Part shown: positions 44,485 to 52,587 of the stretch, one piece after another | How positions within the stretch are numbered: the stretch's first letter is position 1 | Layout of the letters: each line of letters starts with the position of its first letter | Assembly: GCF_001592735.1 (NCBI RefSeq) | Contig: NZ_LUKE01000001.1 | Location: 62,001-126,000 of the forward strand | Length of the DNA stretch: 64,000 bases | Direction of reading: 5' to 3' | Source: Bdellovibrio bacteriovorus | Lineage (GTDB): Bacteria; Bdellovibrionota; Bdellovibrionia; Bdellovibrionales; Bdellovibrionaceae | Position numbers and translations under genes: made by a program | Notes under the pieces: model-generated | The model's input: only the letters and a program-made list of their open reading frames with translations | Told to the model about the DNA's origin: nothing | Databases searched by the model: none

Positions 44485-45216
44485 TTATAATTGAATATTT
44501 TCTTTACGAACGTAGTCTTTCCAAAGACCGACGGACTTAGCCACGTTGGCTTCTTCGCCCAATTTCACGCCGGTCAGTTTTTCTAAACCACGGATGGCGT
44601 TGGCCTGAACTTGGATATCGTTGTCCGATAAAAGCTGAGCAAAGATCTTTAACTCACGATCCAAAGGTTTCTTATTTAAAATGCCAATGATCTGAGGACG
44701 GATCCACAGGCTTTGGGTGTTTTTAAAGTTATAGTTTTGATTGAGCTCATCCCATAAAAGATCACGTGTTGTCGGGTTCGTGCTTTTTTCTAAAGCTTGC
44801 ACGGCTGCGGAACGAACAACTAAGGCCTTATCTTTTAAAAGCTGCTTTGCTAAAACTTCGCCTTGCGCGGGGTTGACTTCATTTAACGCCACAAGCGCGG
44901 CATTGCGCATGTACCACTCGCGATTCGATCCGGCTTTCATCAAATCAGCCGTCGCTCTTTCACGGCGAGATTCTGCCGCCGCAGTTAAAGCTCTCCAACG
45001 AACGGACATCGGTTGCTTGTCGTTAAAGGCTAAAGTGATAAAGCTTTCATAGTGTTTTTCGCCCACCTCGCCAATCAGCATGCGACGGTTTTCTGCGGGC
45101 AAATTAAGAACTTCCATGGCCGAAGTTAAAGTACTAGATGAAGGTCTTGTGTTGGCTGCCAAAACACTTGAACAAAGTAGAGTAAACCCAAGAGATGCCA
45201 CGAAGATCTGTTTCAT
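44485..45216 (-). CDS. HEAT-repeat periplasmic protein
   Basis: A 243-aa protein with signal peptide (SSVLAAN). Several about 30-residue helical repeats (e.g. VVRSAAVQALEKSTN, IQVQANAIRGLEKLTG) fit HEAT/PBS lyase-type repeats, which serve as binding platforms. It lies 2 bp after the coiled-coil gene, so both are co-translated. Partner unknown. Confidence 0.65.
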   Translation of the reverse strand: MKQIFVASLGFTLLCSSVLAANTRPSSSTLTSAMEVLNLPAENRRMLIGEVGEKHYESFITLAFNDKQPMSVRWRALTAAAESRRERATADLMKAGSNREWYMRNAALVALNEVNPAQGEVLAKQLLKDKALVVRSAAVQALEKSTNPTTRDLLWDELNQNYNFKNTQSLWIRPQIIGILNKKPLDRELKIFAQLLSDNDIQVQANAIRGLEKLTGVKLGEEANVAKSVGLWKDYVRKENIQL

Positions 45217-45218
45217 AT

Positions 45219-46244
45219 TTAGCTCTTTTTGTTGCCAACGAAGTCTTCAAACTGATCCATCAGCTTGTCGGTGTCGTCAGGGTTGGAGGTTGCTTTGGCT
45301 GTCCCGTCACCCGCTTTTTCGGCGGCTTTATCCAAGGCTGCCTTTTGCTGGCCTTCAACGGCCGCGGCGAATTCTTTCATCAAGTCATCATCAATAACGC
45401 TGGCTTCTTCAGGAGTGAGCGAATCAGGTTGCGCGGCCAATTCGGCTAATGCTTCGGGAGCTGGCTCAGGATCTGGCACCGCCGCTAATTTTGGAGCCAC
45501 CGGTTCTGAAACTGGTTCCGGCGCCGGGGGCGCTGCGGCCGGTGTCGGAGCTTCGGGAGCCGCCGTGGCTGGAGCTTGTGCTCCCGACTTTAAAGACTCG
45601 ATCTGTTTTTTAAGATCATCATTTTCTTCGCGGTATTTTGAAAGATCGGCGATGTCTTCACTGATGATTTCATATTCCGCTAAACGAGCTTCAAGATCTT
45701 TAATTTTATTATCAAACTCGTTGCGCTCTTCCGCACTCATCCCCGCAGCAGCTGGAGCGGCCGGTGCAGCAGCGGCACCCCCCGCACTTGCGGCGGCGGC
45801 AGCCTCATTTTTAGCGGCCGTCAATTGCTCTTGGGCTTGGGCTAACTGAGTTCTTAGGATTTCCATTTTCTTCGTACTTTCAGAAAGACTTGCACGAAGT
45901 TGAGCGGCCTCGGCCGTGGCTTCACCGCCCCCTGCGCTCGAGGCATCACCCGATGCGGGTGCATGTTCCGGAACTTCGACAGGCACACTGAGGTCGTCGG
46001 AGTTTGCTGAAAGCTTTGCACCCAGGGATTGATTTTCTAAAATTTTTTGCAGCGTTTTTTCTAACTGAGCCGCGTCAAGATTTTGATTTCCAGCAGTCGC
46101 GTGGCCTTCCGCCCCTTCGGACTTGTTACCAAAAAAGCTGCGATACGCCAAAAACAGCGAAAGCAAAACAACCAAGGCGATAAGGCCTTCAATAATAGAG
46201 GTATTGTGATGATCCCAGAACAGGAGAAATTTTTCGATTGTCAC
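45219..46244 (-). CDS. Membrane-anchored coiled-coil, Ala/Pro-rich protein
   Basis: About 341 aa. One N-terminal TM helix (LIALVVLLSLFLAYRSFF), then a Glu-rich linker, a coiled coil (about 115-215), a proline/alanine-rich stretch (PAAAPPAPEPVSEP) and a basic/acidic end. The first start at 46265 is TTG; GTG at 46244 is taken because of an upstream purine-rich site, with doubt. Such TM-coiled-coil-Pro/Ala proteins resemble envelope spacers. The opposite-strand Ser/Ala frame is an artefact. Confidence 0.55.
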   Translation of the reverse strand: MTIEKFLLFWDHHNTSIIEGLIALVVLLSLFLAYRSFFGNKSEGAEGHATAGNQNLDAAQLEKTLQKILENQSLGAKLSANSDDLSVPVEVPEHAPASGDASSAGGGEATAEAAQLRASLSESTKKMEILRTQLAQAQEQLTAAKNEAAAAASAGGAAAAPAAPAAAGMSAEERNEFDNKIKDLEARLAEYEIISEDIADLSKYREENDDLKKQIESLKSGAQAPATAAPEAPTPAAAPPAPEPVSEPVAPKLAAVPDPEPAPEALAELAAQPDSLTPEEASVIDDDLMKEFAAAVEGQQKAALDKAAEKAGDGTAKATSNPDDTDKLMDQFEDFVGNKKS

Positions 46245-46342
46245 CAGGTAATTCTCTCTTACCAAGTAGCTGCCGTCAACGCTAAGAGCTGACTAGACCT
46301 AGGGAGGTCCATACGATATGGTGACGCTGATAGGGCGGTGAT

Positions 46343-47692
46343 ATGAAAACCTATGATTTAATTCTTAAAGGCGGAACCTGTTTACTTCCCAACCCTTCGG
46401 GAACAGGTCTTATCGAACAACTGGCCGACGTTGCGATTTCAAACGGACGCATCGAAAAAATAGCGGACCTCATTAACGAACCTGCCGCTAAAGTCATGAA
46501 CCTGAAAGGCCTTCATGTCCTGCCTGGAGTGATCGATAGCCAAGTTCATTTTCGCGAACCCGGTCTTGAACACAAAGAAGACCTTGAAACCGGCACTCGA
46601 GCCGCAGTTTTAGGTGGTGTCACCACGATTTTTGAAATGCCTAACACCAATCCTTCAACGACGACGAAAGAAGCCTTTGAAGACAAATTAAATCGCGCTA
46701 AAAATCGCGCGCATGCCAATTACGCGTTTTTTATGGGCGGCGCTCACGATAACGTTGATAAAATCGCGCAGCTTGAAATGCTGCCACATTGTTCGGGTGT
46801 CAAAATATTTATGGGCAGCTCCACCGGAACATTGCTGGTCGAAGACGACGACACCTTAGAAAAAATCTTAATGCAAGGCCATCGTCGAGTCATCTTTCAC
46901 AGCGAAGATGAAATGCGCTTAAGAGAGCGCAAACACATCGCTGTCGAAAAAGCCGATCCGCATTTCCATCACGTGTGGAGAGACGTAGAAACGGCCGTGA
47001 ATTCCACCCGAAGACTTTTGCGCTTGGCTCGAAAAACCGGTCGCCGTATTCACGTGCTGCATATTTCAACAGGCGATGAAATGGAGATGTTAAAAGAGGC
47101 CAAAGACATCGCCACTGTTGAAGTTCTTCCTCAGCATCTGACTTTATTTGCGCCGGACTGTTACGACAAGCTGGGCACATACGCTCAACAAAATCCGCCC
47201 ATCCGTGAAAAGCATCATCTTGAACGCATCTGGAAAGCCGTTCTTGATGGCACGGTGGACGTGATTGGTTCCGATCACGCGCCACACACTAAGGAAGAAA
47301 AAAATCGTCCCTACCCTGCCAGTCCTTCGGGCGTTCCGGGAGTGCAAACCTTAGTGCCAATTATGTTAAATCATGTCCATGAAGGCCGTATGCCATTAAA
47401 ACGTTTTGTAGAAATGGTGACCGAAAATCCACGGAAAGTTTTTGGTGTCAAAAACAAAGGCCGCTTAGAAGTGGGCTATGATGCCGACATCACCGTGGTG
47501 GATTTAAAGAAAAAGAAAACCATCACCAATGATTGGATTGCCAGCCGTTGCGGATGGACACCGTTTGATGGCATGCAAGTCACCGGTTGGCCCACGCACA
47601 CGATTGTCGGCGGTCACATTGTGATGGAAAATGATCAGGTCGTTATGCCGTCGATGGGTCAAGCCGTGGACTTTATAGAGACTTCGAAATGA
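46343..47692 (+). CDS. pyrC: Dihydroorotase (class I type)
   Basis: A 449-aa amidohydrolase: SQVHFREPG near residue 65, GVKIFMG with the carboxylatable Lys, FHSEDE, HVLHIST and the catalytic GSDHAPH. It closes carbamoyl-aspartate to dihydroorotate in pyrimidine synthesis. The usual metal-binding DxHxH is DSQVH here, so the first His is Gln, a variant I recall in some dihydroorotases. It overlaps the next gene by 4 bp (ATGA). Confidence 0.8.
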   Translation: MKTYDLILKGGTCLLPNPSGTGLIEQLADVAISNGRIEKIADLINEPAAKVMNLKGLHVLPGVIDSQVHFREPGLEHKEDLETGTRAAVLGGVTTIFEMPNTNPSTTTKEAFEDKLNRAKNRAHANYAFFMGGAHDNVDKIAQLEMLPHCSGVKIFMGSSTGTLLVEDDDTLEKILMQGHRRVIFHSEDEMRLRERKHIAVEKADPHFHHVWRDVETAVNSTRRLLRLARKTGRRIHVLHISTGDEMEMLKEAKDIATVEVLPQHLTLFAPDCYDKLGTYAQQNPPIREKHHLERIWKAVLDGTVDVIGSDHAPHTKEEKNRPYPASPSGVPGVQTLVPIMLNHVHEGRMPLKRFVEMVTENPRKVFGVKNKGRLEVGYDADITVVDLKKKKTITNDWIASRCGWTPFDGMQVTGWPTHTIVGGHIVMENDQVVMPSMGQAVDFIETSK

Positions 47693-48249
47693 ATTCGAAA
47701 GCCCTAGGATTTTTCTTTGGCGGGTTATTACCCGTCATCGCCTTTACGGTGATTGAAGAATATTACGGTGTGATGGCCGGTCTTCTGGCCGGAATGGTTT
47801 TTGGCTGTGGCGAGATTATTTTTGAACTTTATAAATATAAAAAAATTCAGCGCATCACTTTGATTGGCAATGGCCTTTTAATTGGCCTGGGTGTGATCTC
47901 GCTGATTTCTTCAGAAGGCATTTGGTTTAAACTGCAGCCTGCCATCATGGAAGGCATTTTTGCGATCGTGCTGTGGGGCTCATGGGCCCTAAAAAAGCCA
48001 TTATTAGTGTATTTAGCCGAACAACAAGGACATCAATTTCCCTTGATCATTAAAGAAAAAATGAGTGGGTTCACATTCCGAATCGGAGTCTTCTTCGCTA
48101 TCCATGCGGCTTTAGCGACCTGGGCCGCGTTTTCGTGGAGCACGCGCGACTGGGCGCTGTTAAAGGGAGTTGGACTGACGGTTAGTTTTGTCCTGTATCT
48201 TGTCATTGAGGGTTTCATCCTGCGGCGGTCTATTCGTAAAATAGACTGA
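47689..48249 (+). CDS. YciB/septation protein A-like membrane protein
   Basis: A 186-aa integral membrane protein with six hydrophobic segments. The pattern (LGFFFGGLLPVIAFTVIEEYYG, IGNGLLIGLG, RDWALLKGVGLTVSFVLYLV) resembles the YciB/intracellular septation A family, which affects envelope synthesis and division. It is in an overlapping operon with dihydroorotase and a DUF6279 lipoprotein. Confidence 0.6.
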   Translation: MNSKALGFFFGGLLPVIAFTVIEEYYGVMAGLLAGMVFGCGEIIFELYKYKKIQRITLIGNGLLIGLGVISLISSEGIWFKLQPAIMEGIFAIVLWGSWALKKPLLVYLAEQQGHQFPLIIKEKMSGFTFRIGVFFAIHAALATWAAFSWSTRDWALLKGVGLTVSFVLYLVIEGFILRRSIRKID

Positions 48250-49076
48250 TGAAAAGAATTATATTTTCGTTATTCGCCGTTTTTATTTTATCCACCACCG
48301 CCTGCTCCCGCGGGGAATTCCTGTTCCGCTTTGCGGATGATTATGCCGCATCTAAGGCCGATCGTTATTTTGATTTAACATCGGCTCAGAAAAAAGAATT
48401 TAAAATAGAAATCCGTAAAGATATTGATACTGGCAAAAAAGAAGCTTTTCCTAAAATGGCAAATCGCCTTCGTCAGTTAGAAAAAGATATCAAATCTGAT
48501 GATGTGGATCCCGCAGTTTTCACCAAGGCCTTTAACGAAATTGAAAAACAAGTCAAAGGCATTGGCGTGTACTTTCAAGACACCGCGATTAAAACATCGT
48601 TAAATCTATCCCAAGCTCAAGTGGAACACTTTGCCAATGAAGTGCGCGAAGATATCGCCAAAGAAGAAAAAGATCCCGCAGAGGCTACCGAGAAAGTTGA
48701 AAAACGCTATCGCAAAAATATTGAATACTTTGTCGGCAGCGTGACTCGCGAACAAAATAAAATGATCCAAAGCTTTTTAGATAAAAATCCTTACCCTTGG
48801 CGCTTACAGAACCGCAGCCAAGAACATGTGGTGAAACAATTCGTGGTCGCAGCCCAAAGCCCCGATACGCGCAAGGCCTTCGTTGAAAAGTTCGCCAAAG
48901 ACTATGAATCTGTGCGCTTGCCAGAATACAGAAAAGCCTTGAGTGAACATCAAGCGGCATTTATTAGCTTCCTGACAAATGATTTTTGGAAATCGATGTC
49001 TAAAGAACAAAAAAAGACTTTCAAAGAAAACCTGATAGCGCGGGCCGAACAGTTAGAGCGTATTGCAAAGCAATAG
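48249..49076 (+). CDS. DUF6279-type lipoprotein
   Basis: A 275-aa lipoprotein (lipobox TTAC). All helical and charged, starting GEFLFRFADDYAASKADRYFDLTSAQK, matching DUF6279. It overlaps the upstream gene by 1 bp (TGATG). Function unknown. Confidence 0.7.
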   Translation: MKRIIFSLFAVFILSTTACSRGEFLFRFADDYAASKADRYFDLTSAQKKEFKIEIRKDIDTGKKEAFPKMANRLRQLEKDIKSDDVDPAVFTKAFNEIEKQVKGIGVYFQDTAIKTSLNLSQAQVEHFANEVREDIAKEEKDPAEATEKVEKRYRKNIEYFVGSVTREQNKMIQSFLDKNPYPWRLQNRSQEHVVKQFVVAAQSPDTRKAFVEKFAKDYESVRLPEYRKALSEHQAAFISFLTNDFWKSMSKEQKKTFKENLIARAEQLERIAKQ

Positions 49077-49115
49077 ATAGCAACAAAACACAGGCTTGAT
49101 AATCGAAACAAGACA

Positions 49116-49154
49116 AGCCATATTTAAACCCTCGATGGAGATTTAAATATGGCT
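49116..49154 (+). promoter_or_regulatory. Perfect 13-bp inverted repeat enclosing the start codon
   Basis: AGCCATATTTAAA (49116-49128), a 13-nt loop (49129-49141) and TTTAAATATGGCT (49142-49154). The GGAG ribosome site is in the loop and the ATG (49149) in the 3' arm. On RNA this would hide the start codon while leaving the Shine-Dalgarno accessible, a possible thermosensor or control hairpin. Confidence 0.6.
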
Positions 49155-50225
49155 CGGTTTTTTTGGATTATTCTCACTCTATTTTCCCCGTCTGCTTTTG
49201 CCCACGTGAAGTGGTTTACACGCGAAAGTTTCGCTAAACCGCCGATCACTTTTGCGGATTTAAATACTCCGACCTTTTGGAATCTTTTTGTCCTTTCCAT
49301 GTTCACTTTGGCGTCTTTAGTGTGGTTAGATCGCAGGCTTGAATCTTGGGGCACTTACCGCAAGATGAACGAATACTTTGATCAGTTTACTTCGCGCGCG
49401 ACTTTGATTTTGCGTGTCTTTACGGGTGCTTCGATTTTACTTTCTTGGCAGGTGGATTCGATGATCGCGCCTGAATTGCATCTATATTCCAGTGGCTGGG
49501 GTTGGTATCAATTCGCCTTGGCCTTGTTGTTATTATTCCGTGTCACCACGCCCGTTGCTGGTGCAGGCATGGTGGTCCTTTATATTTTTGCCGCGACCCA
49601 GTACGGCATTTATCACCTGCTTGATTACGTCGTTTATTTGGCGATTGGTATTTTCTTATTTCTTTCAAACAGCACCGACAAGCGCATTAAAGACCTGCGC
49701 ATTCCGGTTTTATACTCAGGCCTTGGATTTTCACTTTGCTGGGTGGCGATGGAAAAACTGTTCTTCCCCAATTGGGGATTAGACGTTTTACAACAACAGC
49801 CCGCTTTAACCATGGGCTTGCCGCCAGAATTTTTCTTAATGGCTTGCGCGTTTGTGGAAATGAGCTTGGGTTATTTGTTAATTATTTGCTTATTGCAAAG
49901 ACCTTTGGCTCTAGTGATCACGATCGTGTTCTTTACGACCACTGCTTTTTTTGGAAAAACGGAAGTGGTGGGCCACACCTTACTGCACGGCGCCTTGTTG
50001 GTTTTCGTCGTTGTCGGTCAACGCGGGACTTATCAGCCGCCGATTGCCTTTCATAAAAACTTGGGCCTGCGCATGGCCTTTGCCTCGGTGAACTTTGCCA
50101 TTCTTTTTGCGCTACTCGCGTATCCGTATCATAGGCTTTCACAACAAGCTTACGATAAACACCAGCACATGATGCAAGAAGCTCACGGCCATGCCGAAGA
50201 AAGCCATTCTGACGGAAGCCGTTAA
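49149..50225 (+). CDS. Multi-pass membrane protein, unknown
   Basis: A 358-aa protein with a signal-like first segment (PSAFAHVKW) and about eight more TM helices. The middle (LRVFTGASILLSWQVDSMIAP) resembles DoxX/DUF-type membrane proteins, and the C-terminus is His-rich (DKHQHMMQEAHGHAEESH), which may bind metal. Start codon lies in the 49116-49154 hairpin. No family confidently assigned. Confidence 0.6.
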   Translation: MARFFWIILTLFSPSAFAHVKWFTRESFAKPPITFADLNTPTFWNLFVLSMFTLASLVWLDRRLESWGTYRKMNEYFDQFTSRATLILRVFTGASILLSWQVDSMIAPELHLYSSGWGWYQFALALLLLFRVTTPVAGAGMVVLYIFAATQYGIYHLLDYVVYLAIGIFLFLSNSTDKRIKDLRIPVLYSGLGFSLCWVAMEKLFFPNWGLDVLQQQPALTMGLPPEFFLMACAFVEMSLGYLLIICLLQRPLALVITIVFFTTTAFFGKTEVVGHTLLHGALLVFVVVGQRGTYQPPIAFHKNLGLRMAFASVNFAILFALLAYPYHRLSQQAYDKHQHMMQEAHGHAEESHSDGSR

Positions 50226-50234
50226 ACGGCAATA

Positions 50235-50266
50235 AAAAAGCCTTCTCTTTTATGAGAAGGCTTTTT
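50235..50266. terminator. Bidirectional terminator
   Basis: AAAAAGCCTTCTC and GAGAAGGCTTTTT form a 13-bp stem with a 6-nt loop. It lies between convergent genes: the upstream membrane protein on + and the lipoprotein on -. T-tracts are at both ends. Confidence 0.9.
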
Positions 50267-50300
50267 AGTTTTAAGTTTTAGGGCTTAAATTTTAAAAATT

Positions 50301-51491
50301 TTAAAGTTCGTGACCATTGCGGATGATTTCTAAGATTTCATCGGCATCTTTACCGTGAGAACAACCGGCGTGATCGTCGACCGGGATTGAGATCTCTGGA
50401 TCAGCTTCAGAAACGACCGCAACGCCATTATAATCCAAACCTTTAGAACTTAGATAATCTTTGGCCCGGCTGCGAAGGCGTGACATTTGCGATCTTAGAT
50501 CTTGAAACTTCGTCGAGTATACCGACAATGCCGAATAATCTGCGTAATCAAGATCTTCATAATAAGATCGCTTGAAAGTCGAAATTTCCACATCCAATTG
50601 ATCAATAAAATCTGCCGTCTTTTTAGCTGAAGAAATCACGTAAGCCGCACCATTTAAACGCTGCTTATCTAAAACCATTTTCAATTGGCCGTTTTCAAGT
50701 TTTTCGCCCAGGATGGTTTCAATTGTCATTTCTTCTAAGAAATACTGTTTCACCAGTTCGATCATGGCGTCATTCATGTTTTTCAAAGTGACGTAAGTTT
50801 CTTTCACCGCCGTTTTTCGACTTGTGCCCGTCTTATAATCAATTGATCTTTTTTGCGAACCGTAAGTTGAATACAAGCTTAAAGCTTTTGTTTTAATCGC
50901 GTCACCCGAAAGGCCTTCTTCTTGAACTTGCGAATCAAACAAGTGATGCATGTATTCATGAACTAAAACCCACTTATTCGCATCAGAACGAACGATGATG
51001 GCAGCAAGGCCCTTTGTTGACGGCAGGCTGGTGGAGTTTTTAGAAAGATACAGGCCTAAAACGCCATTGTTTTGGTTAGCTTCACTGAATTTATTTTCTA
51101 AGTCAGACGGAGCCGACGGCAGCGCACTTGAAAATCCACACGTGCCCTCTTTGTAAGGACTTGTCTTATAAAAACGCACACCCGTGGTTTCTGCAAAACG
51201 AACGACTTCCGAACCGTTGGCCGCTAAAACTGGATTTAGTAAACTGACGTCGTATTTTTTACCGAAGTAGCTGGCTTGAATCTGTTTGTTCGCAGGCTTT
51301 ACTAAGGCGTTAGGACCTTCACTATATCCATAAAGACAAGAGGCCTCGATGTAACCCGTAAGATCGTCCTTAGGTTTGGTTTCTTTTTTTGAACCACCCA
51401 AAGCCGCCATCAAAACTAGTGTATTCGGCGCGCACGCCGTCCCCGATAAACCCACCACAGCAGCCAACGCCATCACTAAAGACTTCGTCAT
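50301..51491 (-). CDS. HEYMHH lipoprotein, putative metalloprotease
   Basis: About 396 aa with a lipoprotein signal (GTAC). Around the middle a zinc site VLVHEYMHHLFD (HExxH) is followed by helices with Glu residues; a metalloprotease role is likely but the third ligand is not clear. AAGGA is 7 bp before the ATG at 51491. The gene ends 35 bp from a shared terminator. Confidence 0.65.
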   Translation of the reverse strand: MTKSLVMALAAVVGLSGTACAPNTLVLMAALGGSKKETKPKDDLTGYIEASCLYGYSEGPNALVKPANKQIQASYFGKKYDVSLLNPVLAANGSEVVRFAETTGVRFYKTSPYKEGTCGFSSALPSAPSDLENKFSEANQNNGVLGLYLSKNSTSLPSTKGLAAIIVRSDANKWVLVHEYMHHLFDSQVQEEGLSGDAIKTKALSLYSTYGSQKRSIDYKTGTSRKTAVKETYVTLKNMNDAMIELVKQYFLEEMTIETILGEKLENGQLKMVLDKQRLNGAAYVISSAKKTADFIDQLDVEISTFKRSYYEDLDYADYSALSVYSTKFQDLRSQMSRLRSRAKDYLSSKGLDYNGVAVVSEADPEISIPVDDHAGCSHGKDADEILEIIRNGHEL

Positions 51492-51632
51492 ATCCATCCT
51501 TCATCCACCTTACATAAATTCGACCGGACGAGTTTTATCGCAAAGTCCGGCCGTTCGGGGAACGAAGTGAGGCGTAAGCATTCTTTTCTTAAGCTGTCCA
51601 ACGGTTGGACATGAGATCGGCTTTAAAGTCCT

Positions 51633-52448
51633 TTATTTTCCAGTATAGGCCGTTGTCGATTTATTAGTCATAGCCTCTAAGGCCGTGAAGTGGTCTTGGG
51701 TTCTTTGGGTAATACCTTGATAGGCCGCTGAAAGTTCCAAAATCGTTGAAAGATCTGAACGCTGCGCCAGCTTCACCGCTTTTTTAGTCATTTGAACTGC
51801 GATCGGTGGGTTTTCAGCAATCTTTACGGCGATCCTTTGAGTTTCGGCTTCAAGATGGGCGGCCTCGGTAAAGTAATTAACCAAGCCCCAATTCTTCACC
51901 TCTTCGCCTGAAACCATTTCGCCGGTTAAAGACATTTGCATGGCCTTAGAATAGCCAATCACACGCTGTAAGAAAAAGGCTCCCCCATCACCTGGGACCA
52001 GGCCCAATTTCACAAACGTCTCACCAAATTTAGAGTTTTCACACCCCACACGCAGATCACACATCATCGCCAGATCACAACCTGCCCCAATAGCCGCCCC
52101 GTTCACCATCGCAATTAAGGGCTTAGAAAACTCTTCCATCACTTTCGGGATTTGCTGGATGCCGTGAATATAGCGCAAGCGCAGCTCGTTGCTTTCACCG
52201 GCAAACATACCAGTTTGTGCTTTCATGGCTTTCACATCGCCACCGGCGCAAAAGACATTCCCCTGCCCACGAATCACGACCACGCGAATGTTGGGATCTT
52301 GATCGGCTTCACGCAAAACTGTGGTTAACGAGGTCACCATTTCTAACGAAATAGCATTGCTAAATTCTTGGTTATCAAGACTGAGCCACAAAACAGAGTC
52401 GGCACGACTCGCTTTAAGATGAGTAAAAATCTGCGAATAAAATCCCAT
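51633..52448 (-). CDS. Enoyl-CoA hydratase/isomerase family protein
   Basis: A 271-aa crotonase-fold enzyme: VVVIRGQGNVFCAGGDVKAMK (oxyanion/active-site helix) and MVNGAAIGAGCDLAMMCDLRVG. In the second catalytic position a Glu is in FGETFVKLGLVPGDGG. It acts in fatty-acid or side-chain degradation; the precise substrate is unknown. It lies alone on the minus strand. Confidence 0.85.
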   Translation of the reverse strand: MGFYSQIFTHLKASRADSVLWLSLDNQEFSNAISLEMVTSLTTVLREADQDPNIRVVVIRGQGNVFCAGGDVKAMKAQTGMFAGESNELRLRYIHGIQQIPKVMEEFSKPLIAMVNGAAIGAGCDLAMMCDLRVGCENSKFGETFVKLGLVPGDGGAFFLQRVIGYSKAMQMSLTGEMVSGEEVKNWGLVNYFTEAAHLEAETQRIAVKIAENPPIAVQMTKKAVKLAQRSDLSTILELSAAYQGITQRTQDHFTALEAMTNKSTTAYTGK

Positions 52449-52533
52449 TGAAAAACTCCGACACGTTCAAAGTTTGTTTTCAGTTGTATCTTAAGTCCTA
52501 AACCATATTTTATTCAAGGAACTAAAAAATAAA

Positions 52534-52560
52534 AAAAGGCCCCCTTTATGGGAGCCTTTT
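52534..52560 (-). terminator. Terminator of the subtilisin-like gene
   Basis: On the minus strand AAAAGGCTCCC and GGGGGCCTTTT form an 11-bp stem (one G-U) with a 5-nt loop, followed by more T. It lies 28 bp after the protease stop codon. Confidence 0.85.
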
Positions 52561-52587
52561 AGACTTCTTATTTCTGTCTCTGATTTA

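Noticed and set aside
45265-45849. 194-aa Ser/Ala/Gly-rich + strand frame
   Set aside because: Shadow of the Ala/Pro-rich coiled-coil gene on the minus strand.
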